NCBI RefSeq assembly: GCF_018860965.1
Contig: NZ_JAHKQF010000016.1
Location: 49,814 to 113,813, forward strand
Reading direction: 5' to 3'
Length of the DNA stretch: 64,000 nt
DNA from: Alteromonas sp. C1M14
GTDB lineage: Bacteria > Pseudomonadota > Gammaproteobacteria > Enterobacterales > Alteromonadaceae
The notes under the pieces are model-generated. The model was not told the DNA's origin. It saw only the letters and a list, made by a program, of their open reading frames with translations, and did not search any database. Of this stretch, positions 8,270 through 17,866 are shown in pieces. The translations under genes were made by a program, and so were the position numbers. Positions within the stretch are counted from its first letter, which is position 1. Each line of letters opens with the position of its first letter.

Positions 8270-8285
8270 ACGCAAAAATGTTCGA
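8270..8285. promoter_or_regulatory. Possible PurR-like operator upstream of cvpA-purF
   Basis: ACGCAAAAATGTTCGA matches 11 of 16 positions of the E. coli PurR box, which controls cvpA-purF there. A second partial match starts near 8293. The match is weak and no purR gene is in the window, so this is only a candidate. Confidence 0.25.
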
Positions 8286-8359
8286 AGAAAGTAAGCAAAT
8301 GTTGCCGGTTCATGGCCTTACCTTTTTAGCGTTAAGCTGCCCTACCCAATAACTTATTA

Positions 8360-8941
8360 CTATTCCACCTTAAAGGTGGTGACCTTGCCTTTTAGGCCCG
8401 TCACTTCTTTTAAGTGAGGGAGCGCGTTTTGCAATTTTTTCTTATCCATGTCCGGCCCAACAAATACTTTTGTCAGCGGGCCTGAACGGGTTTCTATGGG
8501 CCGACTAAACGCGCGGTAACCGGCTTTTTCTAATTTTGCGAGCAACTGTTTGACATTTTTATCATGTCGAAAGCTACCTAGTTGAACAACCCATCCTGCA
8601 TCCTCTGGTTCAGCGGCGGGCTTGGGTAATACCGTTTGACTGGCTAAGTCATCGTCGTTTACCGCCACATTGTCTTGCACAGGCTGTGATGTTACCGCTG
8701 TGTCGTCATCCACCACCGGCTCATCTACAACTGCTAGAGGCCGTTGAGAAAGCTCTGCAGCACGCTCAGATGGGAACGGTTCAGGATCAACGATAGGCTT
8801 TTTAGCAGGCGTTGCCGGCACACTAACAAAAGTATCTTTACTGGACTCTTTTTTACGGTCGAGAAAATCTGGTAGAAAAATCACGGCTAGCGCTACCAGA
8901 ATAACGGTTCCGACCAAACGGTTTTGTAACGCCGAGGTCAC
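8360..8941 (-). CDS. dedD: SPOR-domain cell-division protein DedD
   Basis: A 193-residue bitopic inner-membrane protein. Residues 8-26 form one membrane segment (LVGTVILVALAVIFLPDFL). A Pro/Asp-rich linker follows, then a C-terminal SPOR domain from about residue 115 (WVVQLGSFRHDKNVKQLL, later TKVFVGPDMDKKK), which binds denuded glycan at the septum. The start is GTG at 8941 with AGGAG upstream. It sits between folC and cvpA as in E. coli, though here a 200-base gap separates it from cvpA, so the latter may have its own promoter. Confidence 0.93.
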   Translation of the reverse strand: MTSALQNRLVGTVILVALAVIFLPDFLDRKKESSKDTFVSVPATPAKKPIVDPEPFPSERAAELSQRPLAVVDEPVVDDDTAVTSQPVQDNVAVNDDDLASQTVLPKPAAEPEDAGWVVQLGSFRHDKNVKQLLAKLEKAGYRAFSRPIETRSGPLTKVFVGPDMDKKKLQNALPHLKEVTGLKGKVTTFKVE

Positions 8942-8950
8942 TGTTCACTC

Positions 8951-10240
8951 CTATTGGATACTACTGTTCCGATGATACGCTAATACATCCGCCACCGTAA
9001 GAAAAGAACCGAATACCAAAATTCGATCATGTTTTTTCGCACATTGTCGTGCAGCAAGATACGCATCGGTTACAGCATCAAATGCTTTAGCACATTGCTG
9101 CTGTGTAGGTTGCAGATGTTGCTTTAATACTTTACCCGATAATCCACGAGGTCCATGGGTACTGCCCGTGTACCAGGTTGCCTCTATCTGGTTTAATTCA
9201 TCTAATGTTGCACTAAGAGATTTGTCCACTAACATGCCAACCACGATATGCAAGCGGCCTTGTAGCCCTTCAGAAATCCAATCGCGCATTAATGCACACG
9301 CTTGGGGGTTATGCGCAACATCGACAAACACATCGGGGCTTGACGCGACCTGTTGGCGGCGACCAGGAACCGCAACCGTTTTAATCAATGTTGCTAGCTT
9401 ATCTGTTGGCGGCATGAGATGCAGTCGAGAAAGCACCGCTAGCGCTGTTGAAACATTTTGCATGGGTATTTGCGGCGTTGCATACTGCCCCAGGGACTTA
9501 CCTTTATTTTCCCATTGCCATTGGCCATCGTCGCCAACTTGAAAACTGAAATCATCATTGGCCCACCACGCGTCTATCTTATGCTGGGCGACAAAATTAA
9601 TGAGCGTTGCTGGCGGCTCGAGTTCTCCGACCACCGCGATTCCACCCTGACGCATAATACCGGCTTTTTCGATGGCAATTTCATCTCGGCTATCGCCTAA
9701 CCAATCCATATGATCAAGGCCGATTGTGGTGATCACCGCTATGTCAGGATCGACGATATTGGTTGCATCAAGTCTGCCCCCTAACCCCACTTCTAAAATC
9801 GCGTATTGTACGTTGGCTTCCACCATCATCAACAAAGCCGCTAGCGTTCCAAACTCAAAGTAGGTCAAACTGATTGCCCCACGCGCTTGCTCTATGCGTG
9901 CAAAAGCCGCACAAAATGCAGACTCATCCGCATCGCGACCATTAAGGCGAACCCGTTCACAATAGTCCAGTAAATGGGGCGAACCGTACACCCCAGTGGT
10001 CTTGCCTTGACAAAGCAAAGCCTGTTCTAAAAAGCGACAAGTGGTGCCCTTGCCGTTGGTGCCGGCAACGGTAATGACCGTAATAGAAGAGAAATTTAAC
10101 GCGAGAGCTTCCGCCACCTGTTGGACTCTGTCCAATCCGAGATCGATGGTGGAAGGATGAATAGATTCAAGATAAGTTAACCACTGGGCCAGAGACTTAG
10201 TCTGCTCTGGCCCAGTGGATTCTGTTAGTGTGTTCTTCAC
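8951..10240 (-). CDS. folC: Dihydrofolate synthase / folylpolyglutamate synthase
   Basis: A 429-residue Mur-ligase-fold enzyme that adds glutamate to dihydropteroate and to folates. The ATP loop is VAGTNGKGTTCRFLEQAL at about 59-76; further markers are YGSPHLLDYCERVRLNG, VGLGGRLDATNIV and ITTIGLDHMDWLG. The length is usual (E. coli 422). The start is GTG at 10240, directly after the accD stop, with no separate ribosome site, so the gene is probably translated by coupling to accD. The accD-folC-dedD order is conserved in gammaproteobacteria. Confidence 0.96.
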   Translation of the reverse strand: MKNTLTESTGPEQTKSLAQWLTYLESIHPSTIDLGLDRVQQVAEALALNFSSITVITVAGTNGKGTTCRFLEQALLCQGKTTGVYGSPHLLDYCERVRLNGRDADESAFCAAFARIEQARGAISLTYFEFGTLAALLMMVEANVQYAILEVGLGGRLDATNIVDPDIAVITTIGLDHMDWLGDSRDEIAIEKAGIMRQGGIAVVGELEPPATLINFVAQHKIDAWWANDDFSFQVGDDGQWQWENKGKSLGQYATPQIPMQNVSTALAVLSRLHLMPPTDKLATLIKTVAVPGRRQQVASSPDVFVDVAHNPQACALMRDWISEGLQGRLHIVVGMLVDKSLSATLDELNQIEATWYTGSTHGPRGLSGKVLKQHLQPTQQQCAKAFDAVTDAYLAARQCAKKHDRILVFGSFLTVADVLAYHRNSSIQ

Positions 10241-11086
10241 TTAATTTGGACGATGTAATTTTTCTAACAAGCCATGTAATTTATCACGCATTTCTCGGCG
10301 GTCAACGATCATATCGATGGCACCTTTCTCCACCAAAAATTCGCTTCGCTGGAAGCCCTCTGGCAGCGTTTCTCGTACGGTTTGTTCAATGACTCGTGGG
10401 CCAGCAAAACCGATAAGCGCCTTAGGCTCCGCGACGTTAATATCACCGAGCATCGCCAAGCTTGCAGAAACCCCGCCCATGGTGGGATCGGTTAATACCG
10501 AAATATAAGGTAAACCTTTAGCACTCATTTTGGCCAGCGCTGCAGAAGTTTTCGCCATTTGCATCAACGACATAAGTGCTTCTTGCATACGTGCTCCGCC
10601 AGATGCAGAGAAACACACCAAGGGCATATTGTGCTCTAAACATGCATTCACCGCTGCAACAAATCGTGCCCCAACCACTGAGGCCATTGAACCGCCCATA
10701 AATGCAAATTCAAAGCTGGCTACCACAACAGGCATCCCCTTTAATTTACCTTGCATCACAATTAAGGCATCTTTTTCATTGGTACTTTTTTGTGCGGCGT
10801 TAATTCTGTCTTTATAGCGTTTAGAATCCTTAAATTTAAGGATATCTTGGGGCTCTAAATCGGCACCGAGTTCTTTACGGTCGCCAGCATCAAGAAAGGC
10901 ATCAATACGTTTGCGGGCACTGATACGCATGTGATTATCACATTTAGGGCACACTTCTAGCAGCTTTTCTAATTCCTGCTTGTACAGTACTGCTTGGCAA
11001 TGAGTGCACTTTGTCCAAATACCTTCAGGAACATTCCCTTTAGTAGATGTTTGTGTTTTTGGAAGAATCTTTTGAATCCAGCTCAT
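10241..11086 (-). CDS. accD: Acetyl-CoA carboxylase carboxyltransferase subunit beta
   Basis: A 281-residue subunit that, with AccA, transfers CO2 from biotin to acetyl-CoA, the first step of fatty acid synthesis. An N-terminal zinc ribbon is visible (CTHCQAVL near 27 and CPKCDNH near 46), followed by the crotonase-like carboxyltransferase domain with [21 protein letters not shown] and [17 protein letters not shown]. It is slightly shorter than E. coli AccD (304). A FadR-like site lies about 120 bases upstream. It is the first gene of accD-folC-dedD. Confidence 0.97.
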   Translation of the reverse strand: MSWIQKILPKTQTSTKGNVPEGIWTKCTHCQAVLYKQELEKLLEVCPKCDNHMRISARKRIDAFLDAGDRKELGADLEPQDILKFKDSKRYKDRINAAQKSTNEKDALIVMQGKLKGMPVVVASFEFAFMGGSMASVVGARFVAAVNACLEHNMPLVCFSASGGARMQEALMSLMQMAKTSAALAKMSAKGLPYISVLTDPTMGGVSASLAMLGDINVAEPKALIGFAGPRVIEQTVRETLPEGFQRSEFLVEKGAIDMIVDRREMRDKLHGLLEKLHRPN

Positions 11087-11204
11087 GTTAAGGAAAATCC
11101 TTGTTGTCAGTTACCATGCTTCGTTCATGTTTATTGGTGCACAGTATTAAATAAAGCAATCTAGCCCTGTATTAGACCACAATACGGGATTATGCAAAAA
11201 GTAA

Positions 11205-11221
11205 AACTGGTCTTAGAAGTT
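11205..11221. promoter_or_regulatory. FadR-like operator upstream of accD
   Basis: AACTGGTCTTAGAAGTT keeps the AACTGGTC half and the AGTT end of the FadR consensus AACTGGTCNGACCAGTT. It lies about 120 bases before the accD ATG and 17 bases past the truA stop. fadR itself is in this window. FadR activates fatty acid synthesis genes in E. coli; control of accD here is inferred. Confidence 0.5.
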
Positions 11222-11237
11222 TACCCGTGCAGTTAAT

Positions 11238-12026
11238 TCACTGGGGTAAAAAAAGCGGACCAAGAGGTCCTTTGGGTATTCCCAAAGCCTCAGGGTAAGT
11301 CACATCCACCAAGTACAACCCATTTGGCTTAGCTGTGGCTGCCGCCTGGGTGCGATCTTTCGCAGCCAATAACTCGCTAATCCAGGAGACTGGTTGCTCC
11401 TTGCTTCCCACTTTTATCAACGACCCGACGATGTTTCTTACCATGTGATGTAAAAAGGCATTTGCCCGTACGTCCACAATAACATAGGCCCCCATCCGAT
11501 AAACTTCAATGTGTGACATATTTCTAAATGGCGTTTTCGACTGGCACAATGACGCGCGAAAAGAGGTAAAGTCTTGTTCCCCTAATAACGCTTGTGCAGC
11601 CTCATGCATACGATCCGCGTCGAGGGGCACGTACACATGGGTGACGCCGCCGTGCAGAATAGCAGGACGCAAGGTGTGGTTAAACATCACATACCGATAA
11701 CGGCGATGAGTCGCAGAAAAACGGGCATGGAACTCTTTGCTTACGGTTTTACACCATTTTACTGCAATAGCGTCTGGAAGATTGGCATTCACACCCATGG
11801 TCCAAGCGCGTTCAGGACGAAACTCGTCGCAGTCAAAATGTACAACCTGACCTGTGGCATGAACACCGGCATCTGTGCGACCGGCACATTGCACATGAAT
11901 AGTCTGGTCAGCGACTTTAGATAATGCGTCTTCCAGATAAGCCTGAACACTCGGGACTGCTTGCTGGCGTTGCCAACCGAAAAGGGCTGCACCATCATAC
12001 TCAATACCCAAGGCAATTCTCGCCAT
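11238..12026 (-). CDS. truA: tRNA pseudouridine(38-40) synthase
   Basis: A 262-residue enzyme that makes pseudouridine at positions 38-40 of the tRNA anticodon arm. The catalytic aspartate is D52 in [25 protein letters not shown] at the start and [14 protein letters not shown] near residue 190 are TruA signatures. The length matches E. coli TruA (270). It lies between accD and fimV; the 84-base gap to fimV suggests read-through from upstream or its own promoter. Confidence 0.97.
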   Translation of the reverse strand: MARIALGIEYDGAALFGWQRQQAVPSVQAYLEDALSKVADQTIHVQCAGRTDAGVHATGQVVHFDCDEFRPERAWTMGVNANLPDAIAVKWCKTVSKEFHARFSATHRRYRYVMFNHTLRPAILHGGVTHVYVPLDADRMHEAAQALLGEQDFTSFRASLCQSKTPFRNMSHIEVYRMGAYVIVDVRANAFLHHMVRNIVGSLIKVGSKEQPVSWISELLAAKDRTQAAATAKPNGLYLVDVTYPEALGIPKGPLGPLFLPQ

Positions 12027-12110
12027 GTCTGATCCTACCTCATGCTAAAAATCGGCTAAGTGTAGTCAGTCAGTGAATCAGATGCAACATCCAAGCTTAC
12101 ACCCTGTTTA

Positions 12111-15100
12111 TTAAGCAAGCTGCGCCAGTAAACTTTCTGCTTCTTCTTTTTGCTCGCCACTGCCCAAATTAATCACTTCACTAAGCAATTCTTTTGCGGC
12201 GGGAATGTCTTCCATTTCTATATACACACGAGCAAGATCAAGGTTCGCAGATTGGCCTGCATCTTTATCAATATCGATGACATCCTCGTCGTCAGTCACG
12301 CCGGTGAAATCCGATAAACTCACATCTAAGTCAAGAGGTTGCTCGTCCACATTAGACGGCGAGTCAATACCTGAATCCATCAATGTTTCAACGTCAAGAT
12401 AATCATCTTGTGTATCATTTTCTGTGTTTTCTGCGCCAGCCAGCGGTGCTTCAGACGCCTCCGATGAGGATGAAGCGGTGTCGTCAGGATCTGACAATAA
12501 CGCATTAAGATCTAAATCTGGGTTACCAAGAGACAGATCCTCTGGTTCAGTTTGCTGAGTTTTATCATCTACCGGTTCGCTTTGCTCACTAATATCAAAA
12601 TCACCCAGCAGATCATCAAAATCGGCCTGCTCTAACTCATCGAGTAACTGATGATCTTCGTTTTTACTTTCTGTTAGCCAATCGTCCAGACCGGGCACAT
12701 CATCTAATTCATCGTAAACGTCTTTTGCCTCAACGGGAGGGGGCGGCACAATACCGTCCACTTCTTGCTCAAGGTTAAAATCATCGATGTCTTCTAGAAC
12801 TTCCTCCCCAGGCTCTGATGCGCTGTTATCCAGCGAGCTGGTATCCGCAGAAAAACCGGTCAGGGACGGAATATCTTCCATGAGCTGGCGATCGAACTCT
12901 TCTAACGCATCGCTCAGTGGATCGGTATTTTCAGCCTCTTGTTCCGTTGAGGCACTAGTTATGTCGGTTTCCAGAGCATCGTCTGGTATTGATGGTGTTT
13001 CGTCCTCGTCTTCTAATGACGGTATGGGGCCATCGATTTTGGTGTCAGCTTCCACCGTGACATCGCTTTCAAGCTCAGCGAGTAAATCTTCGGATAACGC
13101 ATCCGTTTCGTCCATTAGCAATTCAGGGACATCGGCACTGTCGCCCTCATCACTTTGGAGATCACTGCTAGATTCATCGTCGTGAATACCAAATTCAGCC
13201 AACAATTCATCAGCTAAAAGGTCTTGCGAAATATCCGTTTCATCCGCGCTGTCGCTGATATCACCTTCAAGTTCTGCAATTAATTCATCGGTAAGGGGAT
13301 CATCAATATCGTCGCTAATGGGGTTGTCTGACTCATTGTTGAAGTCATCGACAGCAGCCGGCACGTCGTCACTGGATTGCGCTTTTGTGTCAAAGTCCTC
13401 ATTTTCATCAACGGGAGTGGGTATATCATCGTCATTGCTATCATCAGCACTTTGCAAATCAGCAATAAGTTCATCAGAAAGGGGCTCGTTAAATTCATCG
13501 GCATTTTCCATATCTTCAATGTCAATTTCATCTAACTCGTCGCTTAAGGCTTCTAAATCTTGAATCCCTTGGGGAGAGGGAGACGTGTCAGTGACGATTT
13601 CCTCTTCGTCATCGTCGTCGTCCCCGAGCATGTCAGCCATCTGATCCAATTGTTCCATCTCAGTTACAATGGTGTCAGCTAGGCGATCGATGGCCTCATT
13701 CTGATCATTAATCTCCCGATCAATCTTGTCGAGCATGTCTTCGCTGACGATATCCTCGTCATCCAAGTCGGCCAGCACTTCTGGCGTCTCTTCTTCTAAT
13801 AATTCGTCAATATCGATTTCAGGCTTATCTGCATCCTCTTCATCTGGCTGTTCAAATTCTGCCAGAATGTCATCGGGATCCGGTAGTTCAGTATCGTTAT
13901 CAGCAGCAGTATCATCAGGCTGATTTTGCGCCAGTAATGCGTCAATATCATCGTCGCTGGCAAGGTCCGATTGGGGCTGTTCATTCTCTAAATCATCAAT
14001 TTCTATGGCATCTGGAGCATCCATAGCAGATAAATCAATACCTTCAATATCATCCGAATCAGCGACTAATGTTTCATCTGATAAAGCTTCACCATCAAAA
14101 AGACTATCCAACTCATCTTGATCCAGTTCAGAATCACCGTCATCAAAAGCAAACTCATCATCTGGCACAAGCATGTCATCTTCGAGATCTGCAAAGCTCT
14201 CTAATTCATCATCCAGTGCCTCTTCCAGTTCATTTGATAACACATCATCTAATAACTCATCGTCATTAAACAGCTCGTCATCTATAAGTTCTGGGGTATC
14301 GTCCAGGTTTGGTGTGACCGACGCCGCAATATCCGCCACAGGCGCGGTATCATCGGTGGCAACGGCCGCTACGGGTGCCACAGGATCATCCTCTTTTCCT
14401 TTACGGCCTCGTGACAACAACCATGTGATTAATCCACCTACAAGCAATAAAGTGATGAGCCCTGAACCGATAATCAGTGTCAGCGGTTGCGCCAGCGTAG
14501 TGCTAAAAGAGCTTTGCTTTTCTGCTTCCCGTTCAGCTTCTTCTTTAAGCATCATATCGAGTAATTGACGCTGCAACGCGGTTTGTTCGTCCATTTGACT
14601 TTGCACATCGCTTTCAACTTGGGTACGCAAGGAGGCAAGATCCTCGTTAACTTGCTCTACTCGCGAATACAGTTTGCGATTTTCGTCCAAGATAGTTTGC
14701 ACATTGGCTAATGAGGCGGCAAATTGCCGCCGTAATTCGTCAAATTGCGCCGCTTGCTGGCTATCTAATGCAGTGATCTTGTCTTCTATTGCATCCCGCG
14801 TGCTTAGAAGATCTTGCTGATTTACCAAAGGAGCCGGAGGCTTAACATTATTTAACGAGGCTCCGGGCTGGTTTGCTAGCTTGGCAAAAGCTTGTTCATC
14901 TTGCATTGCCCGTTGCTTTGCTCGCTCGGCATCAATACGTGCCACATAGCGCTCGGAGGGTAATTTCAGTGTGGCGCCATCAACCAGCAAGTTAAGGTTA
15001 TTTTGCTCGAAGGCGGTTGGATTTAATTCATAGATTGCCACCATAACTTGATAAACCGACAAGTTAGGGTTCTGGCGATAGCGGTTGGCAATGCGCCAAA

Positions 15101-15260
15101 GGGTGTCGTTATCGTCTATGGGGCCATAAACGTTACCTGAATATTGACTGGTAGCATTTTTCGGACCGCGTAAAGTGGTTTCGTTATCTTGTGCGTTCAA
15201 AGAAGCAGACGCAGCGAGTAAAAGCAGCAAAGTAAGCAAGCCCGTCAATTGCGATTTCAT
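12111..15260 (-). CDS. fimV: FimV-type polar hub / peptidoglycan-binding protein
   Basis: A 1,049-residue protein. A signal peptide lies at 1-24 (MKSQLTGLLTLLLLLAASASLNAQ). A LysM-like region follows at about 40-95 (DNDTLWRIANRYRQNPNLSV), then a coiled coil (about 150-225), one membrane segment near 255-278 (LTLIIGSGLITLLLVGGLI), a very acidic Asp/Glu/Ser-rich tail of about 700 residues with repeated DELxxEL, and a final FimV C-terminal TPR-like domain (LDLARVYIEMEDIPAAKELL). This is the HubP/FimV layout, which organises the cell pole. The start is ATG at 15260 with AGGAA upstream; an upstream TTG is unlikely. Its place between truA and asd is conserved in Pseudomonas and Alteromonadales. Confidence 0.93.
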   Translation of the reverse strand: MKSQLTGLLTLLLLLAASASLNAQDNETTLRGPKNATSQYSGNVYGPIDDNDTLWRIANRYRQNPNLSVYQVMVAIYELNPTAFEQNNLNLLVDGATLKLPSERYVARIDAERAKQRAMQDEQAFAKLANQPGASLNNVKPPAPLVNQQDLLSTRDAIEDKITALDSQQAAQFDELRRQFAASLANVQTILDENRKLYSRVEQVNEDLASLRTQVESDVQSQMDEQTALQRQLLDMMLKEEAEREAEKQSSFSTTLAQPLTLIIGSGLITLLLVGGLITWLLSRGRKGKEDDPVAPVAAVATDDTAPVADIAASVTPNLDDTPELIDDELFNDDELLDDVLSNELEEALDDELESFADLEDDMLVPDDEFAFDDGDSELDQDELDSLFDGEALSDETLVADSDDIEGIDLSAMDAPDAIEIDDLENEQPQSDLASDDDIDALLAQNQPDDTAADNDTELPDPDDILAEFEQPDEEDADKPEIDIDELLEEETPEVLADLDDEDIVSEDMLDKIDREINDQNEAIDRLADTIVTEMEQLDQMADMLGDDDDDEEEIVTDTSPSPQGIQDLEALSDELDEIDIEDMENADEFNEPLSDELIADLQSADDSNDDDIPTPVDENEDFDTKAQSSDDVPAAVDDFNNESDNPISDDIDDPLTDELIAELEGDISDSADETDISQDLLADELLAEFGIHDDESSSDLQSDEGDSADVPELLMDETDALSEDLLAELESDVTVEADTKIDGPIPSLEDEDETPSIPDDALETDITSASTEQEAENTDPLSDALEEFDRQLMEDIPSLTGFSADTSSLDNSASEPGEEVLEDIDDFNLEQEVDGIVPPPPVEAKDVYDELDDVPGLDDWLTESKNEDHQLLDELEQADFDDLLGDFDISEQSEPVDDKTQQTEPEDLSLGNPDLDLNALLSDPDDTASSSSEASEAPLAGAENTENDTQDDYLDVETLMDSGIDSPSNVDEQPLDLDVSLSDFTGVTDDEDVIDIDKDAGQSANLDLARVYIEMEDIPAAKELLSEVINLGSGEQKEEAESLLAQLA

Positions 15261-15529
15261 AGCGTTCCTATATGCCCTCAAACGTCTTCCACAGAAAATT
15301 CAGATACCGTCGCCAGCAACGTCAGAAAACCGACAATTTTCAGTACGATGCAGCGCTTAAATTGTGTCATGCAAACTCTACTCCATTTCGTCCACATATC
15401 ACATACATTAACAAAACTATAAACCAGTTAACCTCAACTATCTAGAAAAAGGCATGTCTAAGCAGACGCCGGTAAAGAATTTTCCTACTCGACGCCTGAA
15501 ACTCTAGCTTCAGTAAGATAGCGAGTATC

Positions 15530-16546
15530 TTAGTAATAGTCCCGTAAAAGCACCTCGGCGATTTGCACCGCATTTGTGGCAGCGCCTTTTCTAACATTGT
15601 CAGACACTACCCACATATTGATCCCATTGGGGTGAGAGATATCATCGCGGATCCGGCCCACATGAACATAGTCGTTACCACTGGCGCTACTAACCTGTGT
15701 TGGGAAAGCTTCTTTAGACTCATACACTTTTACGCCCTCGGCTTGCGACAGTAATTGGGTGACTTGAGCGGCGTCCACCGGCATCCGTGTTTCCAGATGA
15801 ATAGCTTCACCATGACCATAAAATACCGGTACCCGAACCGCCGTCGCATTCACTAATATATCGGGATCACCAAGTATTTTTTGTGTCTCCCACACCATTT
15901 TCATTTCTTCTTTGGTGTAGTCGTTATCCATAAAATCATCAATTTGAGGAATACTATTAAAGGCAATCTGTCGACTGAATACCTCTGGAGTCACAGGGCG
16001 TGTATTCAATAATCCTGCCGTTTGTTTGGCTAATTCTTCCATCGCTTTTGTGCCAGCGCCAGATACAGACTGGTAAGTACACACGTTTATGCGCTCGATT
16101 CCACCAGCCTGATGAATAGGATGTAATGCCAGCACCATCTGAATGGTTGAACAATTTGGATTGGCGATAATATTTCGATTTCTAAAGTCCACCAACGCGT
16201 GTGCATTCACCTCTGGCACAACAAGAGGAACATCGGGCTCATTGCGAAAATGTGAGGTATTATCAATAACCACACACCCTGACTCTGCCGCAATCGGCGC
16301 ATATTTAGCAGAAACTGCACCACCCGCAGAAAAGAACCCCAATTGGACTTGGGACCAGTCAAATTCATCGGCATTGAGTACTTCGATGTCCTCGCCCTTA
16401 AACGTAACGGTGGTCCCCGCACTGCGCTCACTGGCCAATGGATATACTGTACCCACCGGGAATTTTCGTTCTTCTAGCAACTCTAGGATGGCTTGTCCTA
16501 CTAATCCGGTAGCACCTAATACAGCAATATCGAACGCTTGCGACAT
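15530..16546 (-). CDS. asd: Aspartate-semialdehyde dehydrogenase
   Basis: A 338-residue enzyme that reduces aspartyl phosphate to aspartate semialdehyde for Lys, Met, Thr and diaminopimelate. The NADP loop is VLGATGLVGQAILELLE; catalytic Cys132 sits in NPNCSTIQ, and the motif SVSGAGTKAMEEL is present. Genes here are sometimes called usg, but the catalytic cysteine shows that this is an active Asd. ATG at 16546 is chosen because GGAGA stands 8-12 bases upstream; a longer in-frame start 12 codons earlier lacks this. It lies downstream of pdxB and is probably co-transcribed. Confidence 0.93.
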   Translation of the reverse strand: MSQAFDIAVLGATGLVGQAILELLEERKFPVGTVYPLASERSAGTTVTFKGEDIEVLNADEFDWSQVQLGFFSAGGAVSAKYAPIAAESGCVVIDNTSHFRNEPDVPLVVPEVNAHALVDFRNRNIIANPNCSTIQMVLALHPIHQAGGIERINVCTYQSVSGAGTKAMEELAKQTAGLLNTRPVTPEVFSRQIAFNSIPQIDDFMDNDYTKEEMKMVWETQKILGDPDILVNATAVRVPVFYGHGEAIHLETRMPVDAAQVTQLLSQAEGVKVYESKEAFPTQVSSASGNDYVHVGRIRDDISHPNGINMWVVSDNVRKGAATNAVQIAEVLLRDYY

Positions 16547-16589
16547 AATTTCTTTTTCTCCACTATCACCGCGATTTTTCAACCGTGTG

Positions 16590-17738
16590 TTAAATAAGTT
16601 CTAAGGTAAAACCAAGACCACTAAGTTGGCTTGTGATCCCTTCAGATATGGGGGCAACCATGCGCAACACATATGCACTGCACTCCCGTCTTTGCGGGTA
16701 ATGTTTACGCATCGCTAAAAATCCGCTTTTTGAGGTATCGGCTTGAAACAATGTATTGTCTTTTGATATATCGTATCCCCCTAGCAATAGCGTGCTAAGG
16801 GTATCCCAATCTAAGCCTTCCGCTGAAGGCTTCTCAGGGGCAAATCGGGCGGCTGGCGGTTGGGGAAGAAAATCTTCCATACTCAGCTTCACCGGGCAAT
16901 TCATCGTATAACAAATATGCTCGTAAGCCATTTGTGTTCCCCGCAGTTTCCCCTCGATAGAGTGACCTGCAATATGGGGGGTTGCCATCCACAAATGGGG
17001 CAATAAGGCCTGATTAATTTGTGGTTCATTGGCGAACACATCTAATACCGTTGTTGGACCTTGCTTTGCCATCAAACAATCTAGCAGTGCATCCTGGTCT
17101 ATCACTTCACCGCGACAAGCGTTAATGAGTATTTGTTTGCCAGTTAAGGTAGCAAGGGCAGCTTTATCAATTAGATGGCCGGTAGCATGGGGGCCACTTT
17201 TTACGAAGGGCACATGCAGTGTTACCACATCACAGGTCAAGATCTCGTCCATACTAACAAAATGGCGGCTGTCACCTTGTTCTTGCAACGGTGGATCACA
17301 CAATTTATAGGCGATATTCAGTGCTTGCAAACGATGACTAAGTGCAGTGCCCACATGACCTGCCCCCACAATACCCACTGTGATACGGTCAAGATCCAAT
17401 TCTTTTTGTCGATAGCCATTCATCAATACACTGATAACATATTCCGCCACCGAGACCGCGTTACATCCCCCAGCAGAGGACCAAGGAATATTCAATGAGG
17501 CTAGCACGCTAAGATCCATATGATTGGTGCCGGCGGTAGCCGTTGTTACCAATTTGAGTTTGTTGGCGTGGGAAAGCAAGGTAGCGTCCACCGTTGTAGT
17601 GGAGCGAACAGCCAAATAATCGACGTTTTTTAATTGTTCAGGTTGTAGCGAGGCCCCCTGAAAAGGAATAGCTGTGCCTAAACTTGAAAAATAGGCATCG
17701 CCATTAGGGATACTCTCTTCGTAGTAGATACAGGTCAT
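16590..17738 (-). CDS. pdxB: Erythronate-4-phosphate dehydrogenase
   Basis: A 382-residue D-2-hydroxyacid dehydrogenase for the second step of pyridoxal phosphate synthesis. The NAD loop is VGIVGAGHVGTALSHRL at about 122; catalytic features include NACRGEVIDQDALLDCL and the histidine of TPHIAGHSIEGKLRGT. It has the PdxB C-terminal dimerisation domain (LPQPPAARF and after). The length is close to E. coli (378). Spacing to asd is 43 bases. The pdxB-asd order is the same as pdxB-usg in E. coli. Confidence 0.95.
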   Translation of the reverse strand: MTCIYYEESIPNGDAYFSSLGTAIPFQGASLQPEQLKNVDYLAVRSTTTVDATLLSHANKLKLVTTATAGTNHMDLSVLASLNIPWSSAGGCNAVSVAEYVISVLMNGYRQKELDLDRITVGIVGAGHVGTALSHRLQALNIAYKLCDPPLQEQGDSRHFVSMDEILTCDVVTLHVPFVKSGPHATGHLIDKAALATLTGKQILINACRGEVIDQDALLDCLMAKQGPTTVLDVFANEPQINQALLPHLWMATPHIAGHSIEGKLRGTQMAYEHICYTMNCPVKLSMEDFLPQPPAARFAPEKPSAEGLDWDTLSTLLLGGYDISKDNTLFQADTSKSGFLAMRKHYPQRRECSAYVLRMVAPISEGITSQLSGLGFTLELI

Positions 17739-17798
17739 ACTGCATGGCTTCCAGACAAGACGAAGCGCGTATGATAGCAGAGTGCATAACGAAAACGA

Positions 17799-17832
17799 AA
17801 CGCCCGTCTGAAACAGCTTTCAGACGGGCGTT
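17799..17832 (-). terminator. fabB terminator
   Basis: A perfect 15-bp stem (AACGCCCGTCTGAAA at 17799-17813 and its complement at 17818-17832) with a four-base loop, followed on the minus strand by a T-rich run. It lies 34 bases beyond the fabB stop. Confidence 0.88.
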
Positions 17833-17866
17833 ATATACATTCACCAACCCCAAAAGTGGTGGTATT

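Noticed and set aside
12205..14568. Several serine-rich plus-strand open frames opposite fimV
   Set aside because: They are mirror frames of the Asp/Glu/Ser-rich tail of FimV: repeated GAT/GAA codons read backwards as TC-rich serine codons. No starts with ribosome sites.
15530..16546. Naming the gene usg (non-catalytic Asd paralogue)
   Set aside because: The catalytic cysteine in NPNCST is present, so an active Asd is more likely.
16143..16604. 153-codon plus-strand frame opposite asd
   Set aside because: Overlaps the catalytic region of asd on the other strand; no ribosome site or family resemblance.
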